57,138 nucleotides of DNA from Nostocales cyanobacterium LEGE 11386 (GTDB lineage Bacteria; Cyanobacteriota; Cyanobacteriia; Cyanobacteriales; Nostocaceae): the NCBI GenBank assembly GCA_015207155.1, contig JADEXK010000040.1, forward strand, positions 1 through 57,138, given 5' to 3'. This document shows positions 25,845 to 35,156 of the stretch, one piece after another (positions within the stretch are counted from its first letter, which is position 1; every line of letters begins with the position of its first letter). Made by a program: the position numbers and the translations under genes. Under the pieces are notes generated by a model. It was not told the DNA's origin. It was given only the letters and a program-made list of their open reading frames with translations, and did not search any database.

Positions 25845-27635
25845 TTAATCGCGAGTTATTAGACCAGAAATTTGAGCTTGTGAATCAGCAATATTAAACA
25901 CTTCAAACATCAACTGTACTTCGTAACGACTTAATTGAATTTCTCCAGAATTTTTTCTTAAACATTGGAAAGCCTGGTCGGACTGATCTTTTACTTGTTC
26001 TCTTATTTCATCAGAAACAGCATTTATATTTGCATTTTGATTAACTGTATTTAAGTATTTATCTATTTTTAAATAACAATTTAACTTGTTCCATGCTGGT
26101 AATTTTTTGTATTTTGCAATTAATACTTCTTGATATCTTTTATCTCTTTCTTCTTTATTAAACTGATATATTGTTATGTATTCCTTGGGACGTCCTGGAT
26201 TCTCTACAAATGGAGGTTCAGGAGTCTGCTCCTCAAATCCTGCGGCAATAAATTCACCTGATAAATATCCATTATTGGTAGAATCAGATAATTTTGTATT
26301 TCTCAAATCTATCGTCTGGAAATTTACTTTAGCCCAGTTTAATATAATCTCAACAGTCCTAGCTTCTATCAATAATTGTGTTGCTTGATTTTCTGGACTA
26401 TAAAGTTTTGACAAAAAATTACTTATGCGACTATCTTTAATTTCTAGATTGATTTTATCTAAAGCTAATATAACTTCATGGAAAGATTTGCTGTCTCTTA
26501 TATAAGATTCATCTTGTGTAATATTCTTGATAAAATCTATAGAATTTTGCACATTTGGAGAAATCTTGTCTTGGGGAATAAAATTAATTATATGTAGTAT
26601 GTCTGAAAATAAATCATTCCGTATTTTTAGTCTGGCATCATTGAGATAAAGCTGAACTATGGTAATATCTCCCTGGAAAATATTTCCTAATAAACCAGAT
26701 TCTGATTGCAGTAATTCTTGTAAGACAGTTACTCTTGATAGACCAATCAATGATTGAGCGTCTTTTTTACCTATACCTTTTATATACTCTGCTTTTGCTG
26801 GTTCTAACTGTAAATTTAACTCGTATGCTAAACCTAAAATTGGTGATATTTCAAAATTAGGGTTAATAATTTGTAATTGTTTATAACTATTGATACTTTG
26901 GTAAAAATCATTTTCCTGAAAATATGCTTGTGCTTGTTGAGTATAATTTTTTTCTAACTGAGAAACTCCAAATTCTTTGATTTGCCAAAAAGCTCCAGAT
27001 AACATAATTGCTACCAACAACATAACTTTACTATGGAAATGACGAGGAATTGAAATTTTATCAAGTAATTTGTGAGCTTTCTTCTTACCCGTATCTGTCA
27101 ACGTGCCACTAGCAAAGAAAACTCCCAATGAAGCTTGAGTTAATGTAGTAAATGTTCCCACAAAACTTGATCCGCCAATTGATAAAAGTATTTGTAGTGT
27201 TTGAGTAAAAATAGTAGTCGCACCTATTGACACCAAAACTGTGGCAATATTAGCAATTATATCTAATCGATCCCAGTTACTAATATCATGTCTAAACCGT
27301 GCCCACCACCAGGAGTTAGGATTTTTAGTATATAAATCAATTTCTTTTTCTAATTTATTTTTCTTCTCCAAATATTGTTCTCTATCTTTTCCTGTCCAAG
27401 TTGTTCTTAATCTAACTAATTGTTGTTTAAGTTCAGTGTCAATTCTTGATATTTCTGTAATATCTTTAATTGTTGGCTTGTTTTCAATATCATCATTTTC
27501 ATCTATAAATTCTTGAATATAATCACGCAGAAGTAAAACTTGAACAACTTGGTCAAACTGGGGAGTATTTTCTAATTTCAATTCACTTAGTTTTACTGCA
27601 TATTGGTTAATAGCATTATTCAAATTAGTCATCAT
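25845..27635 (-). CDS. Membrane protein of unknown function with TPR-like C-terminal half
   Basis: No family recognised. The 596-aa protein has a charged coiled-coil N-terminus (about 1-105), a Trp-rich patch NPNSWWWARFRHDISNWD (105-122), two hydrophobic segments (about 126-152 and 157-178), a third membrane helix (about 204-217), then a helical region with a TPR-like pair (about 230-300) and a long helical tail. The gene is clearly more AT-rich than its neighbours and uses AT-ending codons heavily, suggesting later acquisition or relaxed constraint. It begins ATGATG, so the first two Met are equivalent candidates. It is convergent with ndhH. Confidence 0.75.
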   Translation of the reverse strand: MMTNLNNAINQYAVKLSELKLENTPQFDQVVQVLLLRDYIQEFIDENDDIENKPTIKDITEISRIDTELKQQLVRLRTTWTGKDREQYLEKKNKLEKEIDLYTKNPNSWWWARFRHDISNWDRLDIIANIATVLVSIGATTIFTQTLQILLSIGGSSFVGTFTTLTQASLGVFFASGTLTDTGKKKAHKLLDKISIPRHFHSKVMLLVAIMLSGAFWQIKEFGVSQLEKNYTQQAQAYFQENDFYQSINSYKQLQIINPNFEISPILGLAYELNLQLEPAKAEYIKGIGKKDAQSLIGLSRVTVLQELLQSESGLLGNIFQGDITIVQLYLNDARLKIRNDLFSDILHIINFIPQDKISPNVQNSIDFIKNITQDESYIRDSKSFHEVILALDKINLEIKDSRISNFLSKLYSPENQATQLLIEARTVEIILNWAKVNFQTIDLRNTKLSDSTNNGYLSGEFIAAGFEEQTPEPPFVENPGRPKEYITIYQFNKEERDKRYQEVLIAKYKKLPAWNKLNCYLKIDKYLNTVNQNANINAVSDEIREQVKDQSDQAFQCLRKNSGEIQLSRYEVQLMFEVFNIADSQAQISGLITRD

Positions 27636-27724
27636 AGAACTCTCTGGAATTGTGAATTAACTTGTCAAAGTCAACTTTTATCAGAAACCTCTTATTCACA
27701 ATCATCTAATTTTCAGTTGAGTTC

Positions 27725-27744
27725 TGTCAAACTCACGTTAATAT
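27725..27744. repeat. Solo end of the 13338-13552 repeat family
   Basis: TGTCAAACTCACGTTAATAT matches the right terminal repeat of the element at 13338-13552 (TGTCGAACTCACATTAATAT) at 18 of 20 positions. No interior is present, so it is probably a relic, or a chance match to a short AT-rich end. Confidence 0.4.
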
Positions 27745-27790
27745 GAAAAGCATCAGCCTATAAATTATCTACTAATTCACCTTGCCATCC

Positions 27791-29341
27791 ATGCCTCTGT
27801 CGCGCATAGTCACGCTGATTGTTGGTTTAATCCTCATTTTGGGGTTAAGCCTCTGGCTGATTGATTCCCTCTCTCGGCTTTACTGGCAGTTGTCTTATTC
27901 TCCTCTGCTGGGCAATTTGCTGTTGTTGTTGCTGGTGGTGTTGATTGGGGGCTTGGTTGCGGCTTTTGTTTATTATGTGTTGGTATTACAAGCTGGAGAA
28001 AAGCGATCGCGCCGCCGAAGACGAGTTACCCCGGCAGAAATTCCGGCGGCTAAATCTGATGCAGCTTCCACAACTCTCCAGGCTGTACGGCAACAGGTAG
28101 CACAAATTCAAGACGAAGTAGCAAGGCAGGCTTTATTAAGTAAATCCCGCGAAATTGAAGTAAATTTAGCACGGGGGGAAATTCAAGTAGTGGTGTTTGG
28201 CACGGGGAGTGCTGGTAAAACTTCCCTAGTTAATGCCATTATGGGGCGCATGGTGGGTCAGGTAGATGCACCAATGGGAACTACCCAAGCCGGGGAAACT
28301 TATTGTCTACGGTTGAAGGGATTAGAACGCAAGATTTTAATTACCGATACGCCAGGGATTTTAGAAGCAGGGGTGGCGGGAACCCAAAGAGAACAACTGG
28401 CGCGAGAACTGGCAACATCAGCCGATTTACTGTTGTTTGTCGTAGATAATGACTTGCGACGCTCTGAATATGAACCGCTACGCAGTTTAGCAGAAATTGG
28501 CAAGCGATCGCTCCTGATTCTCAACAAAACAGACCTGTATACAGATGAAGATAAAGAATCGATCTTAGCTAGGTTACGTCAACGGGTGCGGGGATTTATT
28601 GCCCCAAATGATGTAGTAGCGATCGCGGCTAATCCCCAATCTGCACAACTAGAAACTGGCGAAACCTTCCAGCCAGAACCAGATATTACACCTTTGCTGC
28701 GGCGCATGGCGGCAATTTTACGGGCTGAAGGTGAAGATTTAGTCGCAGATAACATTCTCTTGCAATCGCTACGCCTAGGAGAAGAAGCGCGCAATCTCAT
28801 TGATGCTCAACGTCGCCGCCAAGCTGACAAAATTGTCGAACGATTTCAATGGATTGGTGCTGGAGTGGTATCAGTCACGCCTCTACCAGTGGTAGATTTA
28901 CTAGCAACAGCTGCCGTTAATGCACAAATGGTCGTAGAAATTGGTAGGGTATACGGCTGTGAACTCAACATGGAACGAGGAAAAGAGTTAGCCCTGTCCT
29001 TAGCTAAAACTATCGCTAGTTTGGGTATAGTCAAAGGTGCAATTCAATTAATATCCACCGCTTTGCAACTCCATGTCGCCACTTTTATTGTGGGTAGGGC
29101 AATTCAAGGTGTGACAGCAGCTTATTTAACCCGAATTGCTGGTAAGAGTTTTATTGAATATTTTCGTCATGACCAAGATTGGGGTGATGGTGGTATGACT
29201 GAGGTAGTCAAGCAGCAATTTAAGATGAATCGCCGGGATGAATTTATTAAGGCTTTTGTGCAAGAAGCGATCGCACGGGTGGTGAAGCCTTTAACAAATA
29301 ACTCTGAACTAGTTGAATATGATGAAGAAGCCAATAGTTAA
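27791..29341 (+). CDS. Membrane-associated Era-like GTPase with DUF697 domain
   Basis: A 516-aa protein from the ATG at 27791 (an in-frame TTG nine bases upstream is less likely). Two N-terminal transmembrane helices (about 10-30 and 42-66) precede a basic patch, a helical stretch and a TRAFAC-class GTPase domain: P loop GTGSAGKTSL, switch-I Thr in MGTTQAG, G3 DTPGI, and G4 NKTD. The C-terminal DUF697 region (about 350-480) has VVSVTPLPVVDLLATAAVNA and two more hydrophobic stretches. Such proteins are conserved in cyanobacteria without a settled function. It stands alone between unrelated genes. Confidence 0.85.
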   Translation: MPLSRIVTLIVGLILILGLSLWLIDSLSRLYWQLSYSPLLGNLLLLLLVVLIGGLVAAFVYYVLVLQAGEKRSRRRRRVTPAEIPAAKSDAASTTLQAVRQQVAQIQDEVARQALLSKSREIEVNLARGEIQVVVFGTGSAGKTSLVNAIMGRMVGQVDAPMGTTQAGETYCLRLKGLERKILITDTPGILEAGVAGTQREQLARELATSADLLLFVVDNDLRRSEYEPLRSLAEIGKRSLLILNKTDLYTDEDKESILARLRQRVRGFIAPNDVVAIAANPQSAQLETGETFQPEPDITPLLRRMAAILRAEGEDLVADNILLQSLRLGEEARNLIDAQRRRQADKIVERFQWIGAGVVSVTPLPVVDLLATAAVNAQMVVEIGRVYGCELNMERGKELALSLAKTIASLGIVKGAIQLISTALQLHVATFIVGRAIQGVTAAYLTRIAGKSFIEYFRHDQDWGDGGMTEVVKQQFKMNRRDEFIKAFVQEAIARVVKPLTNNSELVEYDEEANS

Positions 29342-29436
29342 GATAAAAGATTGCTCAAGCAATTACAGCTAAGTCCCCGATTCATGAGTGAACCTGAAAT
29401 TTACAAAATTAGCAGAAAAAAAATATCTAAAAATTT

Positions 29437-29498
29437 CTTGTGAAGCGGGCATTTTTCCCGCCAAGCACCAAGGACGGGCAAGATGCCCATCCCACAAG
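29437..29498. repeat. Dispersed CTTGTG...CACAAG repeat, copy 1
   Basis: A 62-bp unit bounded by CTTGTG and CACAAG, holding two small hairpins (GCGGG/CCCGC and GGGCAAGATGCCC). The same boundary pair and GGGC-rich content occur at 46911-46966. These are common intergenic repeats in Nostoc genomes. Confidence 0.6.
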
Positions 29499-29681
29499 AC
29501 AGGGTAATTTATTTTCTGGTGTTACCCTAGGTTCAACCTAACCCATAATCTAGTATTACTATAACCACTCATTAACTTGATACTAATAACGCATGTTGCT
29601 ATTGAAGATACTAAACTCTATTAACAGGTGAGGAAAAAGGAAACAAAAAAGCACCGTGGTAAATCTTTTACGCAGAGGATC

Positions 29682-29718
29682 AGATCCCCGACTTCTACGA
29701 GAAGTCGGGGATCTTTTT
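29682..29718 (+). terminator. Repeat-borne hairpin terminator
   Basis: Perfect 15-bp arms AGATCCCCGACTTCT (29682-29696) and its complement (29700-29714) around a 3-nt loop, followed by TTTTT on the plus strand. The flank TTTTTGTTCGTGACTCATT is shared, inverted, with the psaK terminator region at 21340-21391. It could end the GTPase transcript 340 bp upstream. The rest of 29342-29926 holds only the repeat above and the kinase leader. Confidence 0.75.
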
Positions 29719-29926
29719 GTTCGTGACTCATTGAGGATTGCTATAGGTAATTTAAGTTTTTATATAATTGGAGTATTCAACCAGTTGAATTCTTTTTAGT
29801 AAAAATACGGAAATAAACTAGCTTATATTCCAGAAGTTAACGCCACATTGATTTATTTTCAGGTATTCCGGAACATACTAGTGATATCAGGAAACCTATA
29901 GTAAAGACTTACTCAGTAACCAGCTC

Positions 29927-31687
29927 ATGAACCAGCACATGATCGGTAAAGTACTACAAGCACGTTACCAAATCGTCCAAAGCCTGGGTGCAGGGGTATT
30001 TGGACAGACATATGTCGCCGTAGATAGAGATTACCCCGAAAATCCCAAATGTGTAATTAAACAGCTTAAGAGTAACAGTTTCCAACCCAGCTACTTAGAC
30101 ACCTTAAGATTATGCTTTCTCACTGAAACAGCAACTCTCCATCTACTGGGAAGCCATCCGCAAATTCCTAAATTAATTACCTGCTTTGAAGAGCATGAGC
30201 GGTTCTACTTAGTGCAAGAGTTTGTGGAAGGACACTCATTGACTGCGGAATTGCCCATCAATCAATATTGGGGATGTCTTTGGAATGAAAGCGAAGTTGT
30301 GGAATTGCTAGAAGATATTTTGGGAATTTTAGAATTTATTCACTCTCAAGGCTTTATTCATTGCGATGTTAAACCAGAAAACTTGATCAGACGTACTATT
30401 GATGGCAAGTTAGTTTTAATTGATTTTGGTTCAATCCAGTCAGTTGATTTGGGTTTAGATGGGGAATTACCTATCTATCGCATTCCTGTCACTTCATTGG
30501 GGTACATCCCACCAGAGCAATTTATCGGTCAAACACAGCCCAACAGTGATATCTATGCTTTAGGTATGATTGCTATTCAGGCTTTAACAGGACTAGAACC
30601 ACTGCAATTAAAAGTAGATACTGATACTAATGAGATTATCTGGCGTTCTCAAGACACACCAGTTAACGATTATCTCGCTGCGGTTCTCAGCCAAATGATC
30701 CGCTATGATTTCCAAGACCGCTTCCAATCTGCTACTGAGGTACTGCGTGTACTCAAGCAAATGGCCAGCGAAACTCGGATACCACCAATCTCTAAAACCC
30801 AGTATGATGCGTATCAAAAGGCAGGAGTTGCAAGTGATCATGCTTCGCAACATTTGATGTCTGGGAAAGCATCGCCATTATTGACAAGCATGAAACTAGG
30901 ATTAGCGGCTAATTCTTTGTTGATGGGATTGGGAGTTTATTCTTTAGTAAATAATTCTCCAGCCTACTCAGAAACAGAAACTTTATACAAAGCTACAGAA
31001 AAATATCAAGCTGGAGATTTGCAAAAGGCACTAGCTTTAGCTAAATCAATTCCTCATCACAGTAATATTTATCCAGAAGCTCAAGCCATAATCGAAGAAT
31101 GGCAACACCAATGGCAATTTGCGGCGGAACAATACTTCATAGCTGAACAAGCTTTAGATGAGGGTAGATGGTCAGATGTATTGAGTATTGCACCTCAAGT
31201 GCCAGATATTTTATATTGGCAATCAAAAGTAGACAAACTAGTGCAGCAAGCACAAGTTAATCTGGAAGTACAAACGCAAGATTTATTAGCCAAAGCTTAT
31301 GAAAAAGCCATAGCTAGAGAGTTCTCTACTGCTATAGAATATCTGCGTCAAATTCCTCAAGGAAGTTCTGCTGGTGCTTTAGTTCAACAAAAGTTAGCTG
31401 AGTACAATCAGAAGCGACAGATTCGAGCAGCCTATTTTTTACATAATGCTAATAAAAAAGCATCTATGGGTGACTTTAATGGTGCTGTGCAATTTCTCCG
31501 CAAAATTCCTCAAGATACTTCTGTTTACGCTCAAGCTCAAGAAAAGCTGAATGAATATACTCAAAAACAGCGTCTAAAATCCCAAAGTCAAAATATTGCT
31601 CTTAATTCATTTGTCCCGACAAATTCAACTACTAGAATTGAGAATTTTCAGATAGAAAATCATCTGCAAGAAGTGAATATTCGGTAG
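29927..31687 (+). CDS. Ser/Thr protein kinase with helical-repeat C-terminus
   Basis: A 586-aa Hanks-type kinase related to the one at 11084-13255. Kinase domain at about 14-285: glycine loop LGAGVFGQTY, Lys45 in CVIKQLK, catalytic loop HCDVKPENLI with Asp147 and Lys149 (HRD is HCD, the RD-lacking form), DFG at 166-168, and SLGYIPPEQ in place of GTPGY. A weakly hydrophobic helix (about 323-345) is followed by alpha-helical repeats (about 360-560) with YEKAIAREFSTAIEYLRQIP and a repeated LRKIPQDTS-type step. An RD-lacking kinase usually does not depend on activation-loop phosphorylation. The start could also be the second ATG (29939). Confidence 0.88.
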   Translation: MNQHMIGKVLQARYQIVQSLGAGVFGQTYVAVDRDYPENPKCVIKQLKSNSFQPSYLDTLRLCFLTETATLHLLGSHPQIPKLITCFEEHERFYLVQEFVEGHSLTAELPINQYWGCLWNESEVVELLEDILGILEFIHSQGFIHCDVKPENLIRRTIDGKLVLIDFGSIQSVDLGLDGELPIYRIPVTSLGYIPPEQFIGQTQPNSDIYALGMIAIQALTGLEPLQLKVDTDTNEIIWRSQDTPVNDYLAAVLSQMIRYDFQDRFQSATEVLRVLKQMASETRIPPISKTQYDAYQKAGVASDHASQHLMSGKASPLLTSMKLGLAANSLLMGLGVYSLVNNSPAYSETETLYKATEKYQAGDLQKALALAKSIPHHSNIYPEAQAIIEEWQHQWQFAAEQYFIAEQALDEGRWSDVLSIAPQVPDILYWQSKVDKLVQQAQVNLEVQTQDLLAKAYEKAIAREFSTAIEYLRQIPQGSSAGALVQQKLAEYNQKRQIRAAYFLHNANKKASMGDFNGAVQFLRKIPQDTSVYAQAQEKLNEYTQKQRLKSQSQNIALNSFVPTNSTTRIENFQIENHLQEVNIR

Positions 31688-31784
31688 TTATACAATACCT
31701 AAAAAGAGTTAACTAGGTAGGCATAATTAAACATACAATAAAATTTTAGTTCGTAGTGAGCGATTCATTGCTGCTTCAGGTTTA

Positions 31785-31802
31785 TCAGGACTAAAGTCCT
31801 GA
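31785..31802. repeat. Small dispersed hairpin
   Basis: TCAGGACTAAAGTCCTGA is a perfect 8-bp stem around AA, followed by CTACAAAC. This extended motif is a frequent intergenic repeat in Nostoc-like genomes. Confidence 0.6.
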
Positions 31803-31806
31803 CTAC

Positions 31807-31920
31807 AAACTTTATTTGCGCCGTGCTACTTATGAAGATACAAATTCGATTGTTGATTGGCGATCGCGTCAATTACAGGTCTATCCTAGGGAACAAATTT
31901 ACCTCAATTTGATTCCCTAA
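31807..31920 (+). pseudogene. Possible 3' remnant of a coding gene
   Basis: The open frame ending at the TAA at 31918-31920 reads like real protein (RRATYEDTNSIVDWRSRQLQ, then VYPREQIYLNLIP) but has no start codon and a stop just upstream. It could be the tail of a deleted gene. No family was recognised and the call is weak. Confidence 0.25.
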
Positions 31921-32015
31921 TTTAAGTTTTGTTAAGAATGAGTTTTTTGTGTACATTTATGGCCATTCTTGCTACAAGCGATCGCCCTGCATCAGATAAC
32001 TTAATTTTAAAGTCA

Positions 32016-32189
32016 TTAAGCTGCATCCATCACACCACGAATTTCAGCATTAGACTCTTGGGAGTTGATTGCAGACTGCGATGGCGCAGTACTTTTGGGT
32101 TTGGCAGTTATTATAGAGAGTAACTTGGGTAGCGCGATGCAGACAACAGTATTTAACAGCGTCAGCAATATACAATCCATCAAGGTCAT
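32016..32189 (-). CDS. 57-aa small hydrophobic protein, copy 1 of a duplicated gene
   Basis: A short gene with a strong ribosome-binding site, AAAGGAG, nine bases before its ATG. The product begins MTLMDCILLTLLNTVVCIAL, a single hydrophobic segment interrupted by a Pro-Lys (PKLL) step, then a polar tail ending in NAEIRGVMDAA. A related frame sits 650 bp away on the same strand (32643-32867) with LLTLLNAAACLALPKLLS, so the protein-level pattern is conserved between two diverged copies. No known family was recognised. A one-helix peptide of this size could be a membrane-active toxin, a signalling precursor or a small regulator; nothing in the sequence decides. Confidence 0.6.
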   Translation of the reverse strand: MTLMDCILLTLLNTVVCIALPKLLSIITAKPKSTAPSQSAINSQESNAEIRGVMDAA

Positions 32190-32642
32190 ATACAGTATCT
32201 CCTTTGTGAAAATCGGTATTTATTATCTTTTAGTTTGCAGCATAATTGGATTATCAATTACATAGATAATTTTAATTAACTTTTAGAATAGATAAGACAA
32301 ATAAATATATTGATATGTCTACAATTGCTACTCATACTCAAGGATGAAACATAATGTAACATTAGGATGCAATTTATTTTAGTAATCTAACTAAAGTGGT
32401 AAATGTTTTCTCTAGTAATGGTAAATAAGCAATAGGTGATCACCTATTACCTATTACCAATGCACATTGACATTAATCGTTTATTTGCAGACGAACTGAG
32501 CTACTGATGGTTGAATATCTGCACAGATTTTAATGCACCTAAGAAGCAATATCATCTGCTGATTTCTGTACTGATTCAGACTGAATAGATAAGTAGAAAA
32601 TTAGTGTGGATTATGCAGAGATTAGTACCTTCAGACAGTCCA

Positions 32643-32867
32643 TTAATTTGGAGAACACTGGGAACAGAATTGAGGACTGAACTTACAAAATTGTCTGCCT
32701 GTCAATACGTAAGTTGTACAGTAAGGGAAACTAGTAGTTTCAATGCTGGCTTTTCCTGATGTTAAACCTTTTGGCAACGGTTGAGTAGGTTTAAGCTGAC
32801 GAGCCAGAATTAGAGAGAGCAATTTGGGCAATGCTAAACAGGCAGCAGCATTGAGCAGGGTCAGCAA
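32643..32867 (-). CDS. 74-aa small protein, copy 2 of the duplicated gene (start uncertain)
   Basis: Paralogue of the 57-aa gene at 32016-32189: both have LLTLLN, then CxALPKLLS with hydrophobic residues between. Homology extends some 40 bp upstream at the DNA level, but the ATG of copy 1 aligns with AAT/CTA here and the AAAGGAG is replaced by a GGGGGTG stretch. The only start in frame is TTG at 32867. The C-terminal half is unrelated to copy 1 and Cys/Phe-rich (QFCKFSPQFCSQC). It may be a start-degenerate relic or a diverged gene using TTG. Confidence 0.4.
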   Translation of the reverse strand: MLTLLNAAACLALPKLLSLILARQLKPTQPLPKGLTSGKASIETTSFPYCTTYVLTGRQFCKFSPQFCSQCSPN

Positions 32868-33139
32868 TAAGGCATCTAGTAAATTTATAGGTAATCACCC
32901 CCGTTGAAAATAGGTGGTCTCTGTTGTTGACGACAAACACAACTAAAGCAACAGACTATGAATTAATCTATCGCCTTAACTTTATATAAATTAACTTTAA
33001 CATAAATTTTTATCAATACAACCGTTGAAGTTGTGAAATGGCTTACGTATTAGGCTACTTAGATATTGAAGGAAGTACCATAGCATAAAAACAGAATAAT
33101 CTGTAAAAAAGGCAATTTACTGCACCTAGGTAATAAGTT

Positions 33140-35116
33140 ATGACAAACACCCAATCTGCGACTTCTTTATTATCCAATATCACAAAACGAGAAAGCCAGG
33201 AATTACAGCGTTTGGTAGATTACACCAACGTAGTTGCTCTACCAGAAATATGGCCATTGGCAGCAAAGCGATTTGGTGATATTGTTGCCCTTCACAATCC
33301 CCACGCGACACCAGAAGTAGTAATTACTTATGCCCAGCTAGCGGAGCAAATTAAACAATTTGCAGCTGGGTTGCAAGCATTAGGAGTAAAAGCAGGCGAT
33401 CGCATTTCTTTAATTGCTGACAACAGTCCCCGGTGGTTTATTGCCGATCAAGGCATTATGACCTCTGGGGCTGTCAATGCGGTGCGTAGTGCCCAAGCCG
33501 AACGAGAAGAATTGCTGTTTATCATGGCCAATAGTGGCAGCACGGCGCTAGTAGTCCAAGATTTGAATACACTCAACAAACTCCAAGAGCGTCTGCATGA
33601 TCTCCCAATTCAACTAATCATCTTACTTTCAGATGAAACCCCGTCACCAGAAGCCACCCCCAAGATGCTGAATTTTCTGCAGTTGCTAGAAATTGGTGCC
33701 AATAACACTCTAATGCGGGTGCAGCAAAAAGCCGATACCTTGGCTACTTTAATTTATACATCTGGAACTACGGGTAAACCCAAGGGTGTAATGCTTTCTC
33801 ATAGCAATTTGTTGCACCAAGTCAAAACCCTGGGTACAGTAGTGCAACCACAACCAGGAGACATTATCCTTAGCATCTTGCCTTCTTGGCATAGCTACGA
33901 ACGCAGTGGTGAGTATTTCTTGCTTTCTCAAGGTTGTACGCAAATTTATACTAACTTGCGTTCCGTTAAACAGGATTTGAGACAATTTAAACCCCATTAC
34001 ATGATAGCTGTACCCCGTCTGTGGGAATCGATTTATGAAGGAGTACAAAAGCAGTTTCGCGAACAACCAGCGAAAAAGCAACGCCTGATTAACTTTTTGC
34101 TGGGGACTAGTGAGAAATATATTAAAGCGCGACGCATTGCCCAAGGGTTGAGTTTAGATCACCTTCATGCTTCAGGTATCGAGCGATTCACCGCGAAAAT
34201 CCTAGAATCCGGCTTATTTCCTTTCCACGCACTGGGAGAACGCCTAGTTTACGCCAAGGTACGAGAAGCAACAGGAGGACGCATCAAGCAAGTTATTAGC
34301 GGTGGTGGGGCGCTACCAAGGCACATAGATAACTTTTTTGAAATTATTGGTGTAGAAATTTTACAGGGTTATGGTTTAACAGAGACTTCTCCTGTGACTA
34401 ATGCGCGCCGTCCTTGGCATAATTTGCGTGGTTCATCTGGTCAGCCAATTCCCGGCACAGAAGTAAAGATTGTTGACCCGGAAACCAGAGTGCCTTTACC
34501 ACCTGGAAAACGAGGCTTGGTACTATTAAAAGGGCCACAAATTATGCAAGGCTATTACCAAAATCCGGAAGCGACAGCCAAAGTAATTGATGCTGAAGGA
34601 TGGTTTAATAGCGGCGATTTGGGTTGGGTAACACCACAAAATGATTTGGTACTCACAGGCAGGGCAAAAGATACGATTGTCTTGACAAATGGGGAAAACA
34701 TCGAGCCGCAGCCCATAGAAGATGCTTGTTTGCGATCGCCTTACATTGACCAGATTATGCTCGTCGGACAAGACCAGCGTAGCCTTGGGGCTTTAATTGT
34801 CCCCAATCTCGAAGCTCTAGAAAAATGGGCAGAAAGTCAAAATCTGCAATTACATCTATCAGCAGAAAGCCCCTCAGCCCCCAGCAAATCCATCGATCTG
34901 GAGAGTAAAATGATCCAGGACTTGTTTCGGCAAGAATTGAATCGGGAAGTGCAAAATCGTCCAGGTTACCGTCCGGATGACCGTATTGGGCCCTTCAGGC
35001 TAATTCTAGAGCCGTTTTCCATAGAAAATGGCTTGATGACACAAACGCTGAAAATCCGGCGGCACGTGGTCGCGGAACGCTATCGCGATATTATTGACGG
35101 AATGTTTGCCCGATAA
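33140..35116 (+). CDS. aas: Long-chain acyl-ACP synthetase / AMP-dependent acyl ligase (Aas-type)
   Basis: ATP-dependent activation of free fatty acids; the cyanobacterial Aas recycles fatty acids released from membranes onto acyl-carrier protein. The 658-aa protein has the ANL-superfamily motifs: A3 TLIYTSGTTGKPKGVMLSHS, A5 QGYGLTETSPV, A7 GWFNSGDLGWV, and A8 LTGRAKDTIVLTNGENIEP. Length and architecture fit Aas, usually single-copy in cyanobacteria. Acyl-ACP versus acyl-CoA preference is taken from the family and not shown here. It lies 40 bp before the YlqD-like gene, so the two may share a transcript. Confidence 0.9.
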   Translation: MTNTQSATSLLSNITKRESQELQRLVDYTNVVALPEIWPLAAKRFGDIVALHNPHATPEVVITYAQLAEQIKQFAAGLQALGVKAGDRISLIADNSPRWFIADQGIMTSGAVNAVRSAQAEREELLFIMANSGSTALVVQDLNTLNKLQERLHDLPIQLIILLSDETPSPEATPKMLNFLQLLEIGANNTLMRVQQKADTLATLIYTSGTTGKPKGVMLSHSNLLHQVKTLGTVVQPQPGDIILSILPSWHSYERSGEYFLLSQGCTQIYTNLRSVKQDLRQFKPHYMIAVPRLWESIYEGVQKQFREQPAKKQRLINFLLGTSEKYIKARRIAQGLSLDHLHASGIERFTAKILESGLFPFHALGERLVYAKVREATGGRIKQVISGGGALPRHIDNFFEIIGVEILQGYGLTETSPVTNARRPWHNLRGSSGQPIPGTEVKIVDPETRVPLPPGKRGLVLLKGPQIMQGYYQNPEATAKVIDAEGWFNSGDLGWVTPQNDLVLTGRAKDTIVLTNGENIEPQPIEDACLRSPYIDQIMLVGQDQRSLGALIVPNLEALEKWAESQNLQLHLSAESPSAPSKSIDLESKMIQDLFRQELNREVQNRPGYRPDDRIGPFRLILEPFSIENGLMTQTLKIRRHVVAERYRDIIDGMFAR

Positions 35117-35156
35117 GCATTCCACCTGCCAACTATAGAGTGAACGTGAAACTTTT

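Larger units (their letters stand above)
31688..33139. other. 1.45-kb region without a large gene
   Basis: Holds the small hairpin at 31785, the possible remnant at 31807-31920 and the duplicated small-peptide pair. Between them (32190-32642 and 32868-33139) the DNA is AT-rich and shows nothing recognisable. The forward frames at 31929-32265 overlap copy 1 antisense and look like shadows. Confidence 0.5.

Noticed and set aside
29867..29872. TCCGGA motif as a heterocyst DIF+ promoter element for the kinase at 29927
   Set aside because: The nearest -10-like box (TATAGT, 29897-29902) is about 5 bp too far for a motif centred at -35, and a 6-mer is expected by chance many times in this window.
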